Counted from the stretch's first letter, positions 1 to 41,987 are shown. The stretch is DNA of 64,000 nucleotides from Chaetoderma sp. LZ-2023a (GCA_034401795.1 CM067367.1:33121733-33185732); one strand, 5' to 3'. Notes: a model not told the origin generated them from the sequence alone. Numbers and translations: made by a program.

Positions 1-290
1 GTCCAAGTCGGCTGCCCCTGGATCACTGACAGCTTTGTCCGAACTATAAAGGCATGATCCAAGGATGGAGGCTACCTTCACCGAGGTCGATGCGAAGGAG
101 TTAAAACACCTGTGCCCGGCAACATGCCGCGAATAATGTCAGGCAGTAGGTCCTTCAAGGTCCTGTGCATCTCACTCACTAACTCTACTTGAAGGCCTCC
201 AGCTCACCCTTCTCGGAGGCCTCCTTCCTCACGCTCTTGCCGTCATCCACCATCATCTTCGCCTGTGAACAGCAGAATTCAGAGGGTAGA
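1..290 (-). other. GC-rich coding-like segment cut by window edge, unassigned
   Basis: This stretch is much less AT-rich than its surroundings. On the minus strand an acceptor-like ttcacag (about 268-274) precedes an open codon run AKMMVDDGKSVRKEASEK, and another frame further on reads MHRTLKDLLPDIIRGMLPG. Several stops separate them, so it is either exons of an unknown gene or a decayed mobile-element coding fragment. I do not recognise it. Confidence 0.2.
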
Positions 291-300
291 TCCCCCCCCC

Positions 301-2628
301 CCCCCCCTGCCACAACCCACTCTTTACAAATAGCACATTTGTTAGACAGCCTGATGGACAGAGGTGGGGGAGAACCTAGCCTTAAAATGCTTCAAACAAG
401 ACGGACATGATGACTTCTGAAAGGTAGACATACAAAGAGAATGACAACCACTTTCATTACTGACATCCCCGAAGGGACAGATGGTCTTCATAAAAAAATA
501 AGGAATAAAAACACAGCCAGGGATAACATGAGAATGTTAGAAAAGATGAGAGACTAATCATGACATCCAGTTATCTCTACAAATTCATATCCTAAGATGA
601 TAATGACATCAAGGGTCTTCTAAAAAACAAGATTATGACGTCAAGGAAAAGGGGGGAAAAATCTGGCTGATTAGGACATCAAACCTCAATTCAAAAGCCC
701 TTTCACTTGGGAGTCGATATCAGATTATGAATGTAAGAAATAGATAGGACTACATACATTCATCACTTAAGAATAATATAATACTATAATTATATATCTG
801 AAAACCCATGCACAACCACAAAAGAGAATACAGTGCAATAAAGATGGCAGCAAAAATTGATAAAAATTTCAAATAATTAGGTGCCATCCTGAACACGGGT
901 AAACTATCCTCTTGTGCAGAAAATCACGTCCATACCATCCGCCGAATCTGTAGAGTCTGATGAAGGGGATGGGACAAAAGGAGGGAGATATTTTTCGTTT
1001 TATACCTCCGACCCTTTGACATAAATAATCATTTGCTAACTCAGAAAAAAGGAGATGTGATCAACCTCTGAGTGAAGAACAGCTCTACCATCATAAGATG
1101 AGCCTGTGGACACAAAGACACAAGGGATTAGTAGAATTTAGGCGCTGGGATAATTTAACAAGGATTCCCAACGCCTAAAAACGCGGTCGGCCGCAAACGA
1201 AAACTGGTAACGTATAAATGTTACAAGTCTTAAATAATATATGGAACAATATCACCTTATTGGATGATGAGGCAGACTCCTCAGACGCTTTAGATTCAGC
1301 CAGAGTAAAAAATGGATGAAAGAAATGATTGAAAATTCTACAAAATAGAGCTTGAAATTGTTTTCAATGTTGCTTATAAGCCAATGTATTAGAAAACGGA
1401 AGTACCAGCATGCGCAGAGGTGGGGTCTGACATGTGCATGACTGTGTATATTCCACCTGCCCAGTAGGGGCACCTAACTTTTTATTATTCTGAATATTAT
1501 TGAATTTAGAGCCGATATACTAGTATATCAAGAGTGTTAGGGCGTAAGTATGTTCTCATGATGTGAAAATATCACTTTCTGTGAGCTACAACTTGACTTC
1601 TTCACCAATGAAAATCCGCCCACGCTCGCCTGACAAGCTAAGTGGCCCGTGGATATTGAGGGCTTACTGCCACCGCTTGGTATTTTTATTATTCGTATTC
1701 GGTAGCAAATAATGTTAACAATTTATTCTAGCAGATTTTTTATTTTTGAGAATTCTAATCTAGACACTAATGCAAGTCTTTGGTGAAAAACTAGCACTTG
1801 TCTGCCGCTATATTGACTGCCATTTTGGATTTGCTGATTCGAAATGGAAACTTAAATTGGCATATGTCATGTCCAGTGAGGGTAAACAAATAGTGAAAAA
1901 GCCTAATTAGTTTGAAGGGGTCCTGTGAGAAACGTGTGGCCTGAGTTGAGCGGCCATAATGTTCGAATGTACAATGGCTTAAACTGCGATGGGGCTACAT
2001 GACGAAATAACATGAATTTAACCATCCGAGGGCCAGCTACTAACTGTTTTAATCAGATTTAATTTGCGATCTTTCTGGGACACCCTGTAATATAGGCAGC
2101 AAACTTCATGGTAGTCCTACAGCTGCACAAAACACTGAATTCCTGAAGGACCAGCAGAAATCGTTGCTTGTTGACAATTTAGCAAATTTGCATTAAAAAA
2201 CAGCACATTTTTGCGTTAACAGAAAATATACCGTTTTCCAATTGTGACAGAAATGTTATCCTTGAACATTGGTGCTTTTATTTGGTAAATTACATCTTCC
2301 AAGTCAGAATTCTAAGTGTTTCCATCAAAGTATATTCCATTAATTCACCTTGTAGTTGGATAATAGATTTGTTGTCTGATTTCAAGCAGGTCCCAAAATT
2401 TGTGAGCCTTTTAACTCTGATGACCTAGTTACTGAATCAATTTGTGCAATTAATATACCAAATTGTAGCCCTAACCGAGCCCAACCTTTTAATGGGTAAT
2501 TTGTTATTCTATGTTCATTCCTAATGTTTCAATCTTTCAATTTCAAATGAATCAGTTGCTGATTATTTAGAAAATAATTTGACTTGAAACTGTCTGTGCA
2601 GCAACACATTCATGTTAAATTATATTCA
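301..2628. other. No recognisable gene or repeat
   Basis: AT-rich non-coding DNA. A homopolymer C tract begins just before (about 291-307). No long frame with coding character and no copies of the MITE families were seen. Confidence 0.5.
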
Positions 2629-2964
2629 ATGGAGGACTCCAGTTTTATCCCTGCCGCACAATCTCTGAACCTCAATTTCCAGAAAACAATCCAGGTAAGC
2701 TGTTGAATATTTTGAAACTAATTTAACTTGGTGCTGTTGCTGCCTATGTCAGCAACAGCACCCCGCACAGTCAAATTAGTTACAATATATTCAACAGCAT
2801 GTTTATTACATATTAAACACATACTTTTCGTACAACGTACTATTAAGCATTTAAGATGAACTAAATCAAATCCTTCATGACATAATTGATTATGACATTA
2901 GCCTACACGTCACATAGTTGATTATGACATCATATGATTGACTGAGAAACTGGCTTCCTCAATT
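2629..2964 (-). mobile_element. L-family MITE with internal PalA hairpin
   Basis: Terminal inverted repeats begin AATGGAGGACTCCAGTTT and end AAACTGGCTTCCTCAATTA. Inside is the PalA hairpin (2699-2799: TTGAATATTTTGAAACTAA arm and its complement around GCTGTTGCTGC). The right half carries ATTGATTATGACAT and GTTGATTATGACATCAT motifs. No coding capacity. Confidence 0.75.
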
Positions 2965-3447
2965 AATCAACAGGATCTCATATTTAAATTTGGAAGATTG
3001 AAAGGCCTATATTATATGTTACTATGTATTGCTTAACATCATTGGCTATATTCGACTGGGACTTTTCCGTGGAGTAAATTTAGTTTCCAAAAACCCTAGC
3101 AGTATGGAAGGTACAGAAACCAACAAAATTGACTAAATTTTACTATCTTGAAAATAGAATCCACCTTTCATCGCAGTTTTCAGACAGTTAATGCTAAATA
3201 ATAGTAGAATTCAGCTCATAAGTCCCACATTTTCAGATTTTACATCATGTAACATACTTCATGAAACATGCCACACCTTTTGGGTCCAGCTTGTTTCATG
3301 CTCTATTTATTCGCGGGAAATACCAGTCGAATAAAAAATATACTGTATGGAGCCAATTTACTCTAACCTTTCGCCCAGTCGAATACAGCCATTCTTACCA
3401 GCAAATGCTTGGTGACTTACAATCCGTAAATCACTATTATCAGGGCC

Positions 3448-3663
3448 TTTATCCCGTTCACGACGAAGCCGGCAAAAAACGGCCTCTGTAGTGGTCTTGA
3501 GGAATATCCATTTGCACACAAACGATTACTTTTGAAAATTGACCACTGAAATGTCATTCCAGTGGTAAATTTACAAGCATAGTCTTCTCTTTGCCTGCAA
3601 ATAGTCATTCAATAAGCAAATATTCAGATTTTCTTGACCAAATTTAGGCATTAAATGGTTAAG
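3448..3663. mobile_element. PalB MITE (degenerate)
   Basis: Decayed palindromic copy: ATGTCCATTTGC-like arm, central TCATTCCAGTGGTAAA, TTCTCTTTGCCTGCAAAT arm and GACCAAATTTAGGC-type end. See the reference copy at 12378-12617. Confidence 0.65.
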
Positions 3664-6055
3664 TATGGAAACTGAAATCAAATGTTTTATCTCTCTAAAA
3701 CATAGCATACTCAGGGTCAGTGGACAAGGGGATGGGGGGGGGGGAACCTTTAATAAAAGCATAAAGCCGGAAGTCACAGCTTTCATCTCTAGAAAACATG
3801 ATCTCTGTGGTAAGATGTATCTAGTGCTTAAATATGTATTAATATTATTATTATTACTATCAATAAATACAAGCAAAATTCTTTCATTAACATTACATGT
3901 AATTTAGTCATCTTGCTGGTAGATGACGATCTTGCACAGAGCCACTTGTCTGTCAGATACTCTTCTCAATGTACAGACGATCAGCCAACAAGCACTCTCA
4001 GTAGTTGAAAAAAAGAAAGAGAACATTGCATGAAATTTAATATTCTCATGTTCCAAAAGCTAAGGGATGCCAAGAAATCGTTAGTGAAATGCAGTTAGTC
4101 ATGGGACAGAATAAGATGTTGAAGATTCCTACCTCTTTTTCTTCCTGTATGTATGAATAATTTATCTTATTGCACACTCAACCTTTGAAATGTGAAATAT
4201 ATGGCTTTTTTCTATTCCCATGCCAATTTTATTCAGCAAATAAGATCTAAACGCAAGAAATATGCTTCAAAGCGGTACAGATTTTCAGAATCAGGTCCAA
4301 TTGTGGATCTTATGAAGCTGTGGTAAAAAATCCACAACGCTAGAATTCATAGATATCACCTTTGAATCATGTTATCAGTATTAACAGACAGCCATAGTTC
4401 TAGTGGAAGACCAAATTCAAGCACTTAAGGATCATGAGATTTATTTCAAACACTTTCAAGGACTGTTTCACCCCTTAATGGTCAAGCCGGCCAAAAACAA
4501 CCGTTGCTGTGGTTTTGTGCAAAGATCATTTGCAAGCCATTTTTTTTTAATTTAACCATTGAGAAATGATTGGCTCAATACCAGAACCAGTCAGTGGTAA
4601 AGGTTAAAATAGTCTTCTCTTGGCCTGCAAATGGATATCACTAAGCACAAATTTAAATTTTCTTTACAAATCCTAACCATTACTGGTTAAATACGAATAA
4701 AGGTTTCAAGAAAACTAACATTTTCAGATTTTTATATATATTTATAACCATGCAAGCCTCTAAACGCTTTTAGTATTAACTGGTCTAATACACAAACGTA
4801 TTTTCACCGGCCATTAAGCGTTGTGAAATTTTGTGACAAAACGGATAAAAGTTACATTTCAATTATGACGCCGTAGAAAAAATGACTGGGTTGTCTACAA
4901 TTTCATTTGTACATAACGTGCAGTATTTGATAGAAGTTATGGTCTATATATTATAAATAGAATTGTAAACTCGTTCACGTTTGATATCAAAATCATCAAC
5001 CTCGCATAGAAAATCTTATTTTGATTTAGAATGCGCAATCAATGGCATACCATCGCAATTCCCCCATGCTTTCGCCAACTTTGACTTTCTATACCCACCC
5101 TTCAATCTGCAATCATATGGGTAAATAACATTCCAAATTTGTTTAATTCTGCCAACTGACTTTCTCTTCTACATCCATCCCGACACCTCCCCCCACACAC
5201 CTTTACCAACTCCTACCCTGGTAAATGTAAATGTCATTATGCAGTCCGCAATCATATGGGTAACGCAAAATTACAAATTTGATTGAATTCCACCAACAAG
5301 TTTCAGAGGAGATAACCGGACAGACAGATAGGCGGAGAGACAGTTGGAGGTGATTGCGATATCCACTTCATTTTCCACGATGTGAGAAATGTTCTGTTGA
5401 ATATTTTGAATATAAATCGATTTGAAAAAGCAATGTCTATTTACTAAACTTGGTTGATAACTTTGATATCAAATGGGGGCTCGTCTGAGATTCTCTAGTA
5501 TATCTCTATATGGGGTAGTGAATTAAAGTATCAAGTCATTACCGCTGCCATTATTATGCTTTATTTTGTCTTCGGCACAATACAGGCTAGACCTAAATGA
5601 AAGAGAAACAGAAAGCAATTATAATAGAAATAAATGTTATCATCCATGATCAGTTCTTTATTCTAAATGGTTACATCAGGTAACTAAGTACATACAGCAT
5701 ACTGTACAGGTTCAATTTACATATAGTTCATGCTTTACATGTATCTGTATATTGGAATAGCAGTTCTTTGACACTTGAAATATGATAGATGACTTATAGC
5801 ATATATCGCTCTAGACTTTATTGGAGATGTCAATTTCCCCAGAATAAATCTCACAGACAGGTGTGTGACAAATCAGTGAAATTTGAAAATACTTTTGATG
5901 TTTTGAAAATACTAAGAAATTATTGACTCAAGCCCACACTGGTGCGACATCAATATGTAATTTGTGGCAGTAACCGCACCTGTCTGGCAATGATCGCATT
6001 ATAAACCACTGGCTAAGACGAAGAGTAACTGAGTATGATACAGATACAATCAGTA
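3664..6055. other. Mostly unannotated DNA with one PalB and one half PalA copy
   Basis: A degenerate PalB lies at about 4467-4690 and a left half of PalA at about 5392-5420. 3690-3910 and 5000-5340 are plain AT-rich DNA with short G or T runs. No gene was seen. Confidence 0.5.
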
Positions 6056-6267
6056 TTAACTCTTTAACCCTCGAATTTATTCAAGAAAATTTCAATTTTC
6101 TCATAGAATATGTCCGTTTGCAGACCAAGAGAATACTATTTATGAAAATTTATCACTGAAATGACAGTGGTAAATTTTCAAAAATAGTCTTCCATTGGTC
6201 TGCAAATGGACATTTCGCAACACTACTGCAGAAGCCATTTTTGGCTGATATGAGCGTTTAAGGGTTG
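6056..6267. mobile_element. PalB MITE, inverted
   Basis: Starts TTTAACCCTCGAATTTATTC and ends GGCTGATATGAGCGTTTAAG, the reverse of the reference orientation. The central part of the palindrome is partly deleted. Confidence 0.7.
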
Positions 6268-6867
6268 AACCTAAAACATGATTGCCATCAACAATAGTAA
6301 CACCACACTGGCAGAATTTCCATTCTAATTACACATGTACAGTGACATGATAAGCATAGTATGGCAGGTGATTTCTTTTTATCAGTCATACTTCACGTGT
6401 CTAAGACTTCTGCTAATAGTGTATTAATCCATTTACTGATCCCACTGATCTAAATAGAGCTGGATCCTATCAGAGCACAGAAATTGTGTCATGTCTTGGT
6501 ATTTTCTATGCCACATGACCATATTGACATCATTATAATCAATGATGTTTCATGTCACAATATAAGTTATCGCAGAGTATTCCCCAGTTTAACTGGTGAT
6601 ATAAAAACTGATCCGGATGTGATATCATCAGTCAGGAATATTCTATCACATTTGGTTTAGCACATGCATAGTGACAGGTTCAGCTGTATTTAGATCACTG
6701 TTTCAAGCACCAAGAGAGTTAACTCTTTAACATGTACAATCAGTCTGCGACTGCTAAGGGTAATATATTTTTTAAATGCCTTTATACTGTTCATAGGCAT
6801 TCCACATTAATGAAATGATTTTTCCATAAATTTTCATGACCAGAATAATGAACACAAATTCAACATG

Positions 6868-7238
6868 TTACCTGTATAATTACCTTGAAAATGGGATTTT
6901 AAGAATTCAATGTTCAAAGTATAAAATTTGATACCAACACACGCAAAAGGTGGGCGGAGCTGAGCTGGAAATGGTTGTAGCATAGCTACAAGTGGATCCC
7001 TGTATTACAGAATTTAATTTTCATGAGGAGTAAATAAAGGCCTTCATACATGTTTATCCATGTATGCTTTTCTGTAATAGATATTTTTGACAAAAAAACA
7101 ACAGATTTCAGTTCTGAACCTGAAAGATCAAATGCGTAAAATCAATTCCAATTTATTAAACATTCTATTGAATATTTTGAAAGTAATTTAACTGGGAGAT
7201 ATTGCTCAGTCAAATTAAGTTCAAAATATTCATCAACG
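6868..7238. repeat. L-family fragment and PalA hairpin
   Basis: 6868-7012 resembles the right half of an L-family MITE (GGTGGGCGGAGCTGAGCTGG, then GGATCCCTGTATTA). 7165-7238 is a PalA hairpin. A 16-bp G run follows at about 7731-7746. Confidence 0.5.
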
Positions 7239-8112
7239 TAACAATATGATTGTGTTGAAATAGATATGGGGGAACTTCAATGGGCTAAGGTTCCATGAAC
7301 TTTCTATGACTGTTGAAAAAACAGTATATTTTTCCCAGCCTTGATTCTAGTCTCATGAGATTCGAGGAGCTCAATGACCAGAACAAAATGTCTATGCCGA
7401 CTGGATTATCATTTAGGCAGTCATAGGGATGTTTTCAAAAATGCGCTGCTCAATGTCTATAAGAGATTATTTTCTGTGACAACATTATGTCTGTAAGAGA
7501 TTATTTTCTGTGACAAGAGTTAGCTCCCTTGGAGTAAGTGACCAGCACAGGAATAAATGGTGTTCCACTCCCCATATCCTTGTAATTTTTACCACGTAAT
7601 TTTCTGTGACATGATTAGATGTTCGTAAAAAATGATTCCGCCCCCAGGATTTTAGGATAAGATTCTTATGTACATAGACATTTAGAATAAACTATACAAA
7701 TTATTTTAGGTGTACTGTGCAAAATCAACTGGGGGGGGGGGGGGGTGGTGCTTAGGTGAATGAATGATAAATAGATTAATGCATTGCTTCAAAGAGCAAT
7801 TTATCTATGGCACGAAGATATGCTTGCTGAAATTCTGAACATTTCTAACTTTAGATTAACTTGGTTGCCAAACTTAAATCAGCCTATCAAATTTCAAATA
7901 TTTGCGAGACCCATTCTTTCCCCATGAAAATCATTTCCTAGAGACGAGGGAAATTTGAGTTTCACAATCTAAATTCCCTTTCATATGACAAATATTGCTG
8001 TCATAGATGGCAACAGCTTTCAGCAACATTGTTTCAAAATTGGACAGAAGCCTTTCCATTACTAATTCTGCAATTACTCTTTTGCCATCAATTTGATAAG
8101 CCTGTCTTTAAC

Positions 8113-8453
8113 AATTCACCTTTCCAGAGTATCCACCCATCATATGACATCATGATCAACTACGTGTATAATGACATCATAATCAATGACGTCATTCATG
8201 ACGTAGATAAGTACGTCACAAATGCATATTTGAAGACGGGCTATGCGTTGTTGTTACAGCAACAGCACCCAGTCAAATTAGTTGCATAATATTCAACAGC
8301 TTTCCTGTATAGTTTTCAGGAAATTGATAGTTAGGGCATTCGGCGATCGATCAATCCCGATAGTTAGGGCATTCGGCGATCGATCAATCCCAACACGGCG
8401 AAGTGTGGGCTAGAGGTGGGCGGGGCGTAGCAGAAACTGGAAAGGTCTATTGT
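8113..8453 (+). mobile_element. L-family MITE
   Basis: Starts ACCTTTCCAGAGTATCCACC, carries ATGACATCAT and TGACGTCATTCATGACG motifs and the right arm of PalA (8270-8301), and ends AGAAACTGGAAAGGTC. It contains a perfect 33-bp tandem duplication at 8326-8358 / 8359-8391. The left arm of PalA is lost. Confidence 0.7.
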
Positions 8454-8687
8454 ATTTGTTTGATGCTTCTGCAGTCCAAAACTATGCTGGAAAGGTCTAG
8501 TTTACAGAGACCATTGGCTGTGCTAGTTTTTTTTAGTAAAATAGGACCAATATTTTCTGATAATCATCCAGGGACACACAAAAGAACAGACAGATGAAAA
8601 TACAATATACTTTCAGGCCAGCTATGGGGTGTGGGCATGTATATGATACTGCAGGATACATTAAAGCAATGCTACTGGAGGAATACA

Positions 8688-9078
8688 GTCTTAGATACGC
8701 CCCGCCCATCTCTAGCTAAGCTCCAACCATGCTGTCCCCGTCTTGGGATCGATCCATCCCTGAACTCCCTGAATATCAATTTCCGGAAAATTAGACAGGT
8801 AAGCTGTTGAATATTTTGAAACTAATTTGACTGGGTGATGATGCTGCCTACAGTGGACAGTCAAATTAGTTTCAAAATATTCAACAGCATGTTTATTAAA
8901 TAGTAAAGACATACAATTCGTACAACACCGCTTGGTAACTCACCAGTTTTAGCGTTGGTGACAAACTTATGTACGTCATTCATGATGTCATTGATTATGA
9001 TGTCATCCTACACATGACGTAGTTGATTATGACATCATATGATTGAAGGATGAACTGGAAAGGTCCATTCTTGAAGCA
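8688..9078 (-). mobile_element. L-family MITE, complete
   Basis: Opposite orientation to the copy at 8113. It starts with CCCCGCCCATCTCTAGCTAA, has a full PalA hairpin at 8813-8888 and ends GAACTGGAAAGGTCCATTC. Confidence 0.75.
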
Positions 9079-10584
9079 AACATAAACTAATGAATACCTA
9101 TTATTCACAAAAGCATGTATAACAAAACTCTAACTCAAATCCGTCCGATAAGATTGGGCATAAAAAACGTTGATGCACGATAGATTGTTAAATGTAAAGT
9201 TTTATACCATCTTGCATGTTTCAAATTACCAGAGTCGTGCATCCGCCAGTACTGACTCTACTGTAGTGGCAGGTGGCAGACTGAATGACGAAAAACACAA
9301 AGATCTGATTCATTAACAGCTAATACAATCAATAAAATGATATTATGATTACATAGCATTTACACACATGTATATTTATTATACGTGAAAATATACAATT
9401 TATTATACAAAAAAAATCATCTAAAAACAAGAAGCTATGCAATGTCTGAAAGAGTAAAGCAATTTCATTATCTGCCCATTTGAGTATGTATATGGTTAAC
9501 CTTTTGCCCACTACAGAACAAATCTGTTATGAGGCAAGAACTACACTGTTGAACATTTGGAAACTAATTTAACTGGAGGATGCTGTTGCCTAAGGCTGCA
9601 ACAACTTCCAGGCAAGATTGTTTCAAAATATTCAATGGTATACTTGTATGGGTGCTTTCAAATTGAGATTGTGGGATATCAGGAATCAAAGGGTTAACCA
9701 TCATGAGCATACAGAGGCATAAAAGGCTGAGAGCAAGACTGGTGACACGGTCAGCAAGACTGGTGACACGCTTACGTTTTCTGAAAGCCATCAGCAAAGT
9801 CAGTCAACGTCAACTGGTACATAACACCTCTGTGATAACATTAATTAATTTTAAATTTCTACCCAAGCTTCCAATTTAAATTTCAGTAAATCTGATGCAT
9901 TTAGATTTTAAATGGATTGAGGTGGACATCTCATTAAATGTGGGAATCTACCAGCACACACAAACCCCTCCTTCACCAACCTTTTGAAATTTCCAGACTA
10001 TTTACATTTGACTTAAGTTTACCTGTCATTGGCTTCAAATCTATTTTGCACACCTGTACATTAAATATAAAGCTAGCCTTCATCTGGATAGTTGCATGAA
10101 ATTGTTCAGTTACACCCCACTTAGCATTTTTTGGGACATGGATATCCATTTACAAACATCTAACAATGACCAGTCCTTTCTGTTACTGGAAAATTTAAAA
10201 GCCACATTTATTAACTTTCAAATATGTGACTTGTATCTTCTATATAGTGAATATAAATAAATAAAAATAACAAAATAAAATAATTTTTCAGAACCAGCTC
10301 TAAAATTAACAAATTCTGATTTTTTGTTTGTTTAACTGCTTTTAGGTGCTCTTATGGCAGTAATGTTCACCGTAATAAAATTGAGTAATTACCTTGTATC
10401 ACACACAAGTTGCTATGTTACCTTTAAATCAAGGCCATCGGTTGCTATGTTACCAATAAAGCTCAGATGACTGACTCCTGCTGATGGCTTGATCGATCAA
10501 AATTCTGAAAATATTTAAAAATTAACATATGAATCGTGATACGTTGCTGGGCTTTTTAATATCAAATTGCTATAATGACACTTT
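9079..10584. other. No gene; isolated PalA hairpin
   Basis: A diverged PalA hairpin spans 9546-9637. The rest is AT-rich DNA without recognised features. Confidence 0.5.
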
Positions 10585-10917
10585 CCAGATTTAGATATGC
10601 CCCACCCATCTCTAGCTAAGCTCCACCCACACTTCACTCATGTTGGGATCGATAGATCCCTGACCTCCCTGACTATCAGTTTCCAGAAAACTAAACAGGA
10701 TAGCTGTTGATGCCCAGTCAAATTAGTTTCAAAATATTCGACAGAATGTTTATTAAATAGTACGGACATACAATTAGTACTATGTGCCAGGCTAGTAAGC
10801 ATTTAAGACGGATTAAATTGAGTCATTCATGCCTTAAATGATTATGACATCATCCTACACATCATGTAGTCGATTATGACATCAAATGATGGATAGATAA
10901 ACTGGAAAGGTCCATTA
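10585..10917 (-). mobile_element. L-family MITE lacking the left PalA arm
   Basis: Contains CCCCACCCATCTCTAGCTAA near the start and AAACTGGAAAGGTCCATTA at the end. Only the right arm of PalA remains (10715-10745). Confidence 0.7.
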
Positions 10918-11590
10918 TGGTTCCAACATCTTATCCATAGATGGTTCTCATGTTACGCTGCAGCCACATCACACACCCAAAGCCAATACTTCATGATTTA
11001 ATGGTCAAGTCAACCTAAATTATCCTCTGTGTCTGGAAAAACGCCCATTTGCAAACAAGATTATTTTTGAAAACTTAGCACTGGAATGACTGAGTCGAGC
11101 TAGTCATTGCAGTGGGAATACTTCAAAAATAGTTTTCTGCTGGCCTGCAAATGAATAAGCAAAGAATTTGTTCATCTTACTAAACTTACTTAACTAAACA
11201 TACCATTGGATATTATATAATTATCTTTCTAAAACTTATATACTGCAGAAATGAGCGTAGAATGTAACAGCACGTTTAAATGATAGCTATGAACCATTAA
11301 TTATTACAGCGTACACAGATGTATTTGTGTACATAGTACACAATATAATTTATGTTCAAGTTTATGAAATATAATAAACAGACACACTCAATCAACTACT
11401 AACAAAGATAACCTGTAGAGTATTATGCAACCGCATATACTACTGGCTATATAAAATATAAAATGATTATGTGACGCACCTGTCCATTTACATCAAACCT
11501 GTCTCAATTATAAACATGTCTTACTATCTGCTAGGTAAATAATACCATTAGAATTTTCGTCTTGTTCACCTTCTAGCTCTAAGCTCATAG

Positions 11591-11792
11591 TTAACCCTTT
11601 GATGGTCAAATACTTTTGAATGTCCATTTACAGAACAAGTGAAGACTATTTTTGAAAATTTACTACTGGAATGACTGGCTCGGTTAACCGAGCCAGTCAT
11701 TCCTATGATACATTTTCAAAAATAGTCTTCTCTTACCCTGCAAATATCCATTCCGCAATTAGTTTTGGCCGGTGTGACCAGTAAAAGGTTAA
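11591..11792. mobile_element. PalB MITE with TTAA at both ends
   Basis: TTAA-CCCTTTGATGGTCAA on the left and TGACCAGTAAAAGG-TTAA on the right, so a TTAA duplication and inverted CCYTTT ends are visible. The centre is a long palindrome around GGCTCGGTTAACCGAGCC. A degenerate relative is at about 10998-11170. Confidence 0.75.
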
Positions 11793-11908
11793 GACAAATA
11801 GCCATTTATTCACCACAAAATGCAAATCCCAACGTGACCTGGATCAGACACTCTAAGCATCTGATCAGAACAAAATAGGTCTCTGACAGTACAACTCAGA
11901 AATAACGT

Positions 11909-11991
11909 ACTGTTCAATATTTTTGACTTAATTTGATTGAAATTAGGCAGCAATGGTTTGCAATCAAATTAAGTACAAAATATTCCACAGA
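11909..11991. repeat. PalA hairpin, CAATCAAATTAAG subtype
   Basis: Arms TGTTCAATATTTTTGACTTA and complement around GGCAGCAATGG. The same subtype recurs at 23669-23748, 35286-35343, 61402-61463 and 62074-62114, usually followed by TCTTACATCATGTTCAAAAT-type sequence. Confidence 0.6.
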
Positions 11992-12377
11992 ACATTCCTT
12001 ACATCATGTTCAAAATCATACTAACTAACATGTTTCTATGTCTTTATTTTGGAAACATTTAGACTTATTTATCAGCTGTACTGTACTGGATTGCGATATG
12101 ATGATTAAGAATCAAATTGAGTATCACTTACAAAAATGGTAATGAAACTGAAGTTTGTCATTGACAAAACTTAGTAGATGTCTGTATCGCTTAACTATTA
12201 TTCTCTAAGAAACTTGTTGAAAATTGCAAAATCTATTTGACTGTAAGTAGTTGGCGTCTCAGGCAACAGTGTTCAGTCACACTGATCTCTATTGACAGAA
12301 AGTAGTTTGTGTCTCGGGCAACTGTTCAGTCACACCGATCTCAATGATTCAGTAAGGTAGTATGCTGCAGTAAATAA

Positions 12378-12617
12378 TTAACTCTTTAACACTCATATCA
12401 GCCAAAAACGGCATCAGCAGTGGTCTTGAAAACTGTCCATTTGTAGACCAAGAAAAGACTATTTTTGAAAATTTACCACTGGAATGACTGGCTCAATAAC
12501 CGAGCCAGTCATTCCAGTGGTAAATTTTTTTAAATAGTCTTCTCTTGGTCTGCAAGTGGACATTTTTTATGAGAAAATTGAAATTGTTTAAAACAAATTC
12601 GAGGGTTAAAGGGTTAA
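12378..12617. mobile_element. PalB MITE, reference copy (piggyBac-like)
   Basis: TTAA then CTCTTTAACACTCATATCAG on the left; CGAGGGTTAAAGGG then TTAA on the right. The core is an almost perfect palindrome: GAAAATTTACCACTGGAATG meets its complement around ACTGGCTCAATAACCGAGCC. TTAA flanks with CCCTTT-type ends are the hallmark of piggyBac-superfamily non-autonomous elements (inference). Further copies: 13609-13847, 14855-15040, 18362-18475, 18490-18695, 23870-23975, 26300-26490, 34020-34235, 38407-38610, 38795-38900, 39494-39690, 42757-42905, 60487-60680 and 62480-62560, of varying preservation. Confidence 0.75.
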
Positions 12618-12829
12618 TACTAACTGGCTGGACATAAACAAAAAAACATACTGGAGCAGGATTTAGTCATAACTGCTTCTGTTCTCTAACAAATCTGGAA
12701 AAAATATCAAAATTAAATACAAATAAACCTCTCACAATGCACCACCTACCTTTAGGACCATAATGCGCCTCTATTCTATTCTACATGGCAACATGAATTA
12801 AAATGCCCCATGATCGCGTGCGGTAACAC

Positions 12830-12835
12830 TTTATT
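12830..12835 (-). terminator. Candidate poly(A) signal of PRPF4B
   Basis: AATAAA on the minus strand about 95 nt past the PRPF4B stop, in sequence without MITE copies. Another AATAAA at 12917-12922 is only about 8 nt past the stop, too close to be the likely functional one. Other signals further downstream cannot be excluded. Confidence 0.4.
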
Positions 12836-12929
12836 GCTGCTGAAGACCAGGTGAATTATATTTAACATATTAAGGCAACGATGTTTGATTGAAGAAATGA
12901 TATAATGGTGTTTTGATTTATTTACAAAC

Positions 12930-41650
<28,721 letters not shown>

Positions 41651-41756
41651 CTGTGAAATAATAATAAGAAAACATGTAGATATTCAAGGTACATATCACT
41701 AAGGCACTTTGAACTGCCATAGGCAGCAACAGCACCCAGTATGATAGATTTAACAT

Positions 41757-41987
41757 TTTAAGCCTTAAATTTATTCCAGAAAATTTCAATTTTCTCATTA
41801 AAATGTCCATTTCCAGACAAAAAGAAGACAACTTTTAAAAATTTACCACTGGAATGACTGGCTCGGTTATTGAGCCAATCATTCCAGTGGTAAATTTTCA
41901 AAAATAGTCTTCTTTTGGTCTGCAAATAGACATTTCTCAAGACCACTACAGACGCTGTTTTGGGTGGGTTTGAGTGTTAAAAGTTAA
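41757..41987. mobile_element. PalB MITE upstream of the first visible PRPF4B exon
   Basis: TTTTAAGCCTTAAATTTATT left, GAGTGTTAAAAGTTAA right; core GGCTCGGTTATTGAGCC. Confidence 0.7.

Noticed and set aside
3571-3907. Overlapping 80-101 codon frames
   Set aside because: They overlie a PalB MITE remnant and a homopolymer G run and show no coding character.
12917-12922. AATAAA immediately after the PRPF4B stop as the poly(A) signal
   Set aside because: Only about 8 nt past the stop, which would leave almost no 3' UTR; the one at 12830 is more plausible.
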